Assembly: GCA_030705945.1 (NCBI GenBank)
Contig: JAUZPS010000169.1
Coordinates: forward strand, 1-8,666
Length of the DNA: 8,666 bases
Source: Bacillota bacterium
GTDB taxonomy: Bacteria > Bacillota > Clostridia > Acetivibrionales > DSM-2933
Direction: 5' to 3'
The notes under the pieces are model-generated. The model was given only the letters and a program-made list of their open reading frames with translations. It did not search any database and was not told the DNA's origin. This document shows, in pieces, positions 5,032-8,666 of the stretch (position 1 is the first letter of the stretch; each line of letters opens with the position of its first letter). The translations under genes and the position numbers were made by a program.

Positions 5032-7323
5032 ATGGGGAAGGAAATAAGTACACAAGCCAGCTTAACATCAGCATCATCGTTAACTTCGACTACTTCAACT
5101 ACTTCAACAGTATTGCCTTCTTTTGTAGACAACAGTACATTAGCATGTTTCCCTCCTATTGGAAGCCAACTCCCTCTAGGAAGTTGTTGCACTTTCTCAT
5201 CCACTTACTACCAATTTACACATATGACTGGACTTGTAAGGAATTGGGATGCTAAAAATGATACCTCAAGCACCAAGAAATTTTCTCCAGGCTGGACATA
5301 CAACTTACTAAATTTAGGCCAGGACAAGGGTATAAATATTTTTAGCGCATATAGTCTTCTTACGGATGATGGCGCCGTCCTTTGGGCTGACTTCCCTTAT
5401 GACTCCAATTATTTAAAGTGGTGCGCATCAAACAGTTCATGGACGAATGCAATCAGATATAGAGCGGATCAATCTGGAACCCTCCAGATCCATGACAGCT
5501 CAAATAATGATGATAAGCCAATAACAAGTGAAACAGATCCTGATTTATCGTTGGTCAAAAATTATCTCAACAATGGATATGTTCTTTCATTTGCTAATTT
5601 TATTTTCTCTTGGAAGAATAAGTATATAGGTAACGATCCTGCAACCACTGCAGATGATGCTTTTGTAGGTAAACAAATCTGTTATGCGGAAGCTCTAAAT
5701 AGCTCTCAAGAATCGTACAGCGGCGCTCACCAAATGACAATTGTAGGTTACAACGACAACATTTGGACGGATATCAACGGTAATGGAATAGTAGATATTG
5801 GTGAAAAGGGCGCATTTAAGATTGCTAACTCATGGGGTGTTAATGACGGAGACAATGGATTTTACTGGATTGCATATGATGCCTTAAATAAGATTTCCTC
5901 TGTTACAGGCGCGCCTACATTTTATAGCAGAAGAGGTGTTTTTGTATATTACAGTGATAAATATAATGAAATGTACTGGATTACTGCAAAAGACTCTTAT
6001 AATCCTTCCCTATTGGCAAAGTTTACTGTGAGCCATAGCAAGCGCAGTCAGATGGAAGTAGAACTCGGTTACTCTGATACAAACTCAACTACTCCGATCA
6101 AAACCCAGACATTCACAGCGTTGCATAATTGTGGTGGAGGTTATCAGTGTGGGTATAGCCAAGATTATCCGTATGATTATGCTTTCGATGGTACTGGGAA
6201 TGGAACTGGAAATACAATCTGTGATGGAACATTTACTCTCGACTTTTCAGATCTAGTGAAAAACAATAATCTTGCAACTGGAACAACAAAACGCTGGTAT
6301 CTGATAGTAACTGATAGTTCGGCAGATGGTAAGCCAGTAACTGTAAAGAATTTCTCCCTTATCAACTCGAGTGGAACTGTTCTTGCAAATACAGGTACCT
6401 TATCCAAAACTGCAGACGGCAGCGCAACAACAACGTATCTGGATTACGCGCTTGGAACATCACAAAGTACATGGGTTAACAAAGCAAATGTACCTATATA
6501 TAGGGTTAATTCCGCTTCTACAAGTTACAACAATCTAATCTATGTTGCTGGAGGATATGATGAGAATTTTGTTGTTCAGAATACCTTATTAGCTTACGAC
6601 CCTGCAAATGGAAACTCATGGACTGCAAAAGCTAATATGACGAATTCAAGGATTGAAGCTGGAGCTGCAACATTGATCAATAAGATTTATGTTGTTGGTG
6701 GATTTAATTCATCATCTTTGAACAGTGTTGAACAATACGACCCCAGTACCAATACATGGACTAATAAAGCTAATATGCCTACATCAAGACACAGCTTAGG
6801 TGTAGCGGCAGCAAATGGGAAGATATATGCTATTGGAGGGATTAGTAACGGTACTACAGTGAGCACTGTGGAAGAGTATGATCCGACTACCAACACATGG
6901 AAGACAAAAACAAGCATGCCAACATCAAGGCATTCTTTTGGAATTGTATCATATAACGGAAAAATATACGTAATTGGCGGAAGGAATGCTGCAAACGCAA
7001 AATGCAGTACTGTTGAGGTATATGATCCATTTAATGATACTTGGGATACGACAAAAGCATCAATGCCAACAAGCAGAGATGAGTTGGCATGTGTTACATA
7101 TAATGGCAAGATATATGCTATAGGCGGCACTCAATCAACGGGAGGAGTTAGCAGCAAGACCGAAGTATTTGATCCTTCTACCAATGCATGGACAACTTTA
7201 GCCAACATAAACAATGCAAGAACCTCATTAAATGCTGCGTGTGTGAATGATAAATTATATGCGATTTTTGGAATTGATACTAATTCAAATATATCCAACA
7301 AGGTAGAAGAATATACACCTTAA
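5032..7323 (+). CDS. Papain-family (C1) cysteine peptidase with Kelch propeller
   Basis: This 763-residue protein is predicted to hydrolyse peptide bonds with a papain-type site. All four active-site positions are visible: oxyanion Q46, nucleophile C52 in GSCCTFS (the usual CW is CC), H233 in GAHQMTIVGY, and N266 in NSWG. Residues 5-30 are a Ser/Thr-rich linker. About 310-470 is a beta-rich region of unknown family. Residues 479-763 hold six Kelch blades, with GG at 507, 556, 602, 649 and 698, a degenerate FG at 746, and recurring YDP..NTW. Such proteins are normally secreted, yet there is no signal peptide and no Shine-Dalgarno before ATG 5032. The frame is open from 4963, reading NELKLKGRPQIDTNTAVP before the methionine, so the true 5' end is probably lost or lies on a non-ATG codon. 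It may be a non-functional remnant, although 763 intact codons argue for recent or incomplete decay. Confidence 0.85.
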   Translation: MGKEISTQASLTSASSLTSTTSTTSTVLPSFVDNSTLACFPPIGSQLPLGSCCTFSSTYYQFTHMTGLVRNWDAKNDTSSTKKFSPGWTYNLLNLGQDKGINIFSAYSLLTDDGAVLWADFPYDSNYLKWCASNSSWTNAIRYRADQSGTLQIHDSSNNDDKPITSETDPDLSLVKNYLNNGYVLSFANFIFSWKNKYIGNDPATTADDAFVGKQICYAEALNSSQESYSGAHQMTIVGYNDNIWTDINGNGIVDIGEKGAFKIANSWGVNDGDNGFYWIAYDALNKISSVTGAPTFYSRRGVFVYYSDKYNEMYWITAKDSYNPSLLAKFTVSHSKRSQMEVELGYSDTNSTTPIKTQTFTALHNCGGGYQCGYSQDYPYDYAFDGTGNGTGNTICDGTFTLDFSDLVKNNNLATGTTKRWYLIVTDSSADGKPVTVKNFSLINSSGTVLANTGTLSKTADGSATTTYLDYALGTSQSTWVNKANVPIYRVNSASTSYNNLIYVAGGYDENFVVQNTLLAYDPANGNSWTAKANMTNSRIEAGAATLINKIYVVGGFNSSSLNSVEQYDPSTNTWTNKANMPTSRHSLGVAAANGKIYAIGGISNGTTVSTVEEYDPTTNTWKTKTSMPTSRHSFGIVSYNGKIYVIGGRNAANAKCSTVEVYDPFNDTWDTTKASMPTSRDELACVTYNGKIYAIGGTQSTGGVSSKTEVFDPSTNAWTTLANINNARTSLNAACVNDKLYAIFGIDTNSNISNKVEEYTP

Positions 7324-7365
7324 TCTGGAAGCAGTAGGGAGTAAAAAATATTTGGGAGGGATTTA
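7324..7365 (+). pseudogene. Possible ruin of a first dockerin repeat between peptidase and dockerin ORF
   Basis: The 42 nt between the peptidase stop and the dockerin ORF are in the same frame as both but hold a second stop (7342-7344). Frame +1 from 7322 reads NLEAVGS, which lines up with DLNDDGS of the intact repeat, and the end in the original frame reads GRDLVKIITHYNQ, the expected C-terminal helix of a first dockerin repeat. Small frameshifts in one dockerin module would produce this. The similarity is short and the call is tentative. Confidence 0.35.
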
Positions 7366-7545
7366 GTGAAAATAATTACTCATTACAATCAAACCTATAA
7401 GGACCCGGACTTCGATCCTAAATGCGATCTGAATGATGATGGATCAATTAATATGAAAGATGTAATCTATTTAACAAACTACTTTAATAAGATCATTACT
7501 AATCCTGACGTTAGTCCTACTGATTCTCCAGTCCATATGTGTTAA
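7366..7545 (+). CDS. Short dockerin-repeat protein or detached dockerin end of the peptidase
   Basis: The 59-codon ORF contains one clear type I-like dockerin repeat: the calcium loop DLNDDGSINMKD (residues 21-32, with D21, N23, D25, S27, N29 and D32 at the ligand positions) followed by the helix VIYLTNYFNK. Complete dockerins have two such repeats and attach secreted enzymes to cohesins of a cellulosome or the cell surface. Here the residues before the loop (VKIITHYNQTYKDPDFDPKC) look like the end of a preceding repeat plus its linker. GGGAGGG at 7354-7360 precedes the GTG, so separate translation is possible, but there is no signal peptide. The shared frame with the peptidase suggests it was originally that protein's C-terminus. 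The domain call is firm; that this is an independent gene is not. Confidence 0.6.
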   Translation: MKIITHYNQTYKDPDFDPKCDLNDDGSINMKDVIYLTNYFNKIITNPDVSPTDSPVHMC

Positions 7546-7577
7546 TAGGTGAGATAATTAAACTTTAACAGATTGAA

Positions 7578-7631
7578 ATATAAAATTAAGGTACTTATAT
7601 GGTAAAACATACAAGCGCCTTAATTTTATAT
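7578..7631. repeat. 14-bp perfect inverted repeat downstream of the dockerin ORF
   Basis: atataaaattaagg (7578-7591) and its exact reverse complement (7618-7631) flank a 26-nt loop. The T-rich right arm (aatttta) could serve as a weak terminator for the peptidase/dockerin transcript. The dimensions are close to those of the 15-bp/24-nt hairpin family, and the minus-strand loop contains TTTTAC, but the tail and loop otherwise differ, so membership is doubtful. Confidence 0.55.
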
Positions 7632-7644
7632 AATTAGCAGTTAG

Positions 7645-7672
7645 ATAAAAAGCAATTAATCTTTTACATTTG
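7645..7672 (+). repeat. Solo arm of the ABC-leader hairpin element
   Basis: ataaaaagcaattaatc and the following tttacatttg region are identical over 28 nt to 479-506, the left arm of the long hairpin before the ABC operon. The matching right arm and inner stem are absent here; the sequence continues instead towards the nested hairpin at 7696. Confidence 0.8.
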
Positions 7673-7695
7673 AAGCAGTTTAAATCACTTATTAT

Positions 7696-7779
7696 ATAAG
7701 TTACGAAAAAGATTTTACATTAAAAATGCAGTTAATACATCTGCATTTTACTATCAAAGCTGAACTTTTCGCAACTTAT
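7696..7779 (+). repeat. Nested double-stem repeat (second copy)
   Basis: The outer arm 7696-7711 (ataagttacgaaaaag) pairs with 7765-7779 with one mismatch and one bulge. The inner arm aaaatgcag (7723-7731) pairs exactly with ctgcatttt (7741-7749) around the 9-nt loop TTAATACAT. GATTTTACATTA lies between the outer and inner 5' arms, as GATTTTACATAA does in the copy at 170-250. Confidence 0.82.
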
Positions 7780-7788
7780 GAATCAAGG

Positions 7789-7842
7789 TATATATTTTGC
7801 AATATAAAAAATGGATGTAAAATGTTTATTGCAAAATATATA
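7789..7842 (-). repeat. Simple hairpin repeat with compensated stem changes
   Basis: tatatattttgcaat (7789-7803) pairs perfectly with 7828-7842 around a 24-nt loop. Read on the minus strand the loop begins AAACATTTTACAT and the flank is CCTTGATTCATAA, as in the other copies. The stem differs from copy A at four positions, each compensated on the opposite arm. Confidence 0.82.
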
Positions 7843-7892
7843 TGTTTCGTGATAAACATATTATATTAACTTTTAAAATCACGAAACATATA
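7839..7892 (+). repeat. Simple hairpin repeat, 15-bp stem and 24-nt loop (third copy)
   Basis: tatatgtttcgtgat (7839-7853) pairs perfectly with 7878-7892. Both arms are identical to those at 105-158. The loop AAACATATTATATTAA differs slightly from that copy, and the tail is CCTTGATTTATAA. Its first four bases are shared with the end of the previous hairpin. It lies 26 nt beyond the stop of the minus-strand E1-like gene, where it might affect 3'-end stability, though there is no T run to make it a standard terminator. Confidence 0.85.
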
Positions 7893-7918
7893 CCTTGATT
7901 TATAAAAGACAGTTATCT

Positions 7919-8666
7919 TTATTCAATTCCTTTAATTCTGCACTTAACCTCATACTGAACAAGCTCTTTAATTTGAGGATTCTTTCCACATAACGGGCAG
8001 GTCTCACGCTTTGTCCATTTTACGTCTCGGAAGCTGCTGTTTAGAGCATCAAAGGTAAGTATCCTTCCTGAAACCGTCTCTCCCATACCAACAACAACCT
8101 TTATAGCCTCTAAGGCTTGCATGGAACCAATCACCCCTGTCACCGCCCCAAGAATTCCAACATCGCTGCAGGTAGGAAGGCTTCCATCCTCAGGAGGGTA
8201 AGGATATAGACACCTGTAACATGGGGTTTTGCCAGGAATTATTGTCATAAGCACGCCATCAAGGGCCACAGCTGCTCCTTCGACCAACGGTTTATTCATG
8301 AAATAACAGCAGTCGCTTATAAGATACCTTGCTGTAAAATTATCCGTTGCGTCTATTACAACATCAAATTCAGATACAATTTCCTCAACGTTATCAATAT
8401 CAATACGTTTATCGAACTTTATAATATTGACTTCCGGATTGAGCTTATTAAGTTTATCCTTCGCCGAATCAGTTTTTCTCTTCCCCACATCCTCGGTGAA
8501 ATGCAGCACCTGCCTGTTCAGATTGGATATTGTCACTGAGTCAAAATCCACAAGTCCAATAGTTCCAACACCTGCCGCAGCAAGATACATAAGAGCGGGA
8601 GAGCCTAAACCTCCACTCCCCGCTACCAGTACCCTGGCCTTTTTGAGTTTTTCCTGACCTTCTGTC
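7919..8666 (-). CDS. ThiF/MoeB/HesA-family E1-like adenylyltransferase (5'-truncated by window edge)
   Basis: This enzyme family activates the C-terminal glycine of a ubiquitin-like sulfur carrier (ThiS, MoaD or similar) by adenylation, for thiamine, molybdopterin or related sulfur transfer. The 248 visible residues (numbered from the first codon in the window) begin TEGQEKLKKARVLVAG and include the ATP-binding loop GSGGLGS (16-22), D40, NLNR with R51, GKRK with K64, and DATDN with D109. Also present are the conserved Cys166 in TCSDVGILG and two zinc-binding CxxC pairs (C149/C152 and C223/C226). About 15-20 N-terminal residues should lie beyond position 8666. The methionine at 8588-8590 is internal, since the frame and the ATP-binding loop continue upstream of it. 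No carrier-protein gene is in view, so ThiF, MoeB and HesA cannot be told apart. Confidence 0.92.
   Translation of the reverse strand, partial: TEGQEKLKKARVLVAGSGGLGSPALMYLAAAGVGTIGLVDFDSVTISNLNRQVLHFTEDVGKRKTDSAKDKLNKLNPEVNIIKFDKRIDIDNVEEIVSEFDVVIDATDNFTARYLISDCCYFMNKPLVEGAAVALDGVLMTIIPGKTPCYRCLYPYPPEDGSLPTCSDVGILGAVTGVIGSMQALEAIKVVVGMGETVSGRILTFDALNSSFRDVKWTKRETCPLCGKNPQIKELVQYEVKCRIKGIE

Larger units (their letters stand above)
7696..7842. repeat. Compound two-hairpin repeat, copy 2 (inverted relative to copy 1)
   Basis: A nested hairpin (7696-7779) and a simple hairpin (7789-7842, read on the minus strand) are separated by 9 nt containing AATCAAGG. Copy 1 at 105-250, read on its minus strand, shows the same order with an 11-nt separator containing ATCAAGG. 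Arms and inner stems differ in sequence while pairing is kept. Confidence 0.7.
7546..7918. other. Gene-free region filled with hairpin repeats
   Basis: No coding region is supported between the dockerin ORF and the E1-like gene. The space is taken up by an inverted repeat (7578-7631), a solo arm of the ABC-leader element (7645-7672), a nested hairpin (7696-7779) and two overlapping simple hairpins (7789-7842 and 7839-7892). Confidence 0.75.

Noticed and set aside
6687..7130. A 147-codon minus-strand ORF opposite the Kelch repeats, and a similar one at 6177-6407.
   Set aside because: These are antisense shadows of the peptidase/Kelch gene; the Kelch motifs on the plus strand explain the codon pattern.
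6470..7320. Tandem DNA repeat in the 3' half of the peptidase gene.
   Set aside because: The periodicity of about 140-150 nt is the protein-level Kelch repeat; the DNA copies are diverged and need no separate annotation.
7321..7366. Translational readthrough or recoding joining the peptidase to the dockerin.
   Set aside because: Two in-frame TAA stops lie within 24 nt, with no selenocysteine-type UGA and no visible frameshift signal. Mutation or a separate gene is simpler.
7696..7892. A CRISPR array, because of several similar palindromes in a row.
   Set aside because: The units are not direct repeats with uniform unique spacers. They alternate orientation, overlap and belong to two structural classes.

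Overview
The window is AT-rich DNA with strong GGAGG-type ribosome binding sites, short intergenic gaps inside an operon, and a dockerin-type calcium-binding repeat. Together these point to a low-GC Firmicute of the anaerobic, polysaccharide-degrading clostridial kind (Ruminiclostridium/Acetivibrio-like). That assignment is inference from gene content and base composition; no ribosomal RNA or tRNA gene is present to confirm it.

Layout from left to right. Positions 1-46 probably hold the first codons of a minus-strand membrane or secreted protein that runs off the edge. Positions 47-611 have no convincing gene but are packed with inverted repeats. Positions 612-3872 are a plus-strand three-gene ABC-2 exporter operon: one ATPase and two different permeases, the permeases overlapping by 14 nt, closed by a hairpin-plus-T terminator. 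Positions 3988-4665 encode a convergent minus-strand protein of DinB/YfiT type. After a second AT-rich gap, 5032-7323 encode a papain-type (C1) cysteine peptidase with a central beta-rich region and a six-bladed Kelch propeller. It has no visible signal peptide or ribosome binding site and starts next to a hairpin repeat. Forty-two bases after its stop, in the same frame, a 59-codon ORF (7366-7545) encodes one intact dockerin repeat, which looks like the detached C-terminal end of the peptidase gene. A third hairpin-rich gap (7546-7918) separates it from a minus-strand ThiF/MoeB/HesA-type E1-like adenylyltransferase cut by the right edge.

The least ordinary feature is a family of structured palindromic repeats in the three intergenic regions. 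One class is a 15-bp stem with a 24-nt loop beginning AAACATTTTACAT (copies at 105-158, 7789-7842 and 7839-7892, and a decayed copy at 4906-4957). Its stems differ by compensated base changes. The other class is a nested double stem in which an outer arm is followed by GATTTTACATWA, an inner stem and a 9-nt loop TTAAWRCAT (170-250 and 7696-7779, with a related element at 476-580). The two classes are paired in the same relative arrangement at both ends of the window, in opposite orientations, forming a compound element of about 145-150 bp. No transposase lies nearby.

Functionally the genes form separate blocks: an exporter of unknown substrate; a possibly metal-binding DinB-like protein; an extracellular-type peptidase that appears to have lost its secretion signal and its continuous dockerin; and a sulfur-carrier-activating enzyme whose pathway partners lie outside the window.
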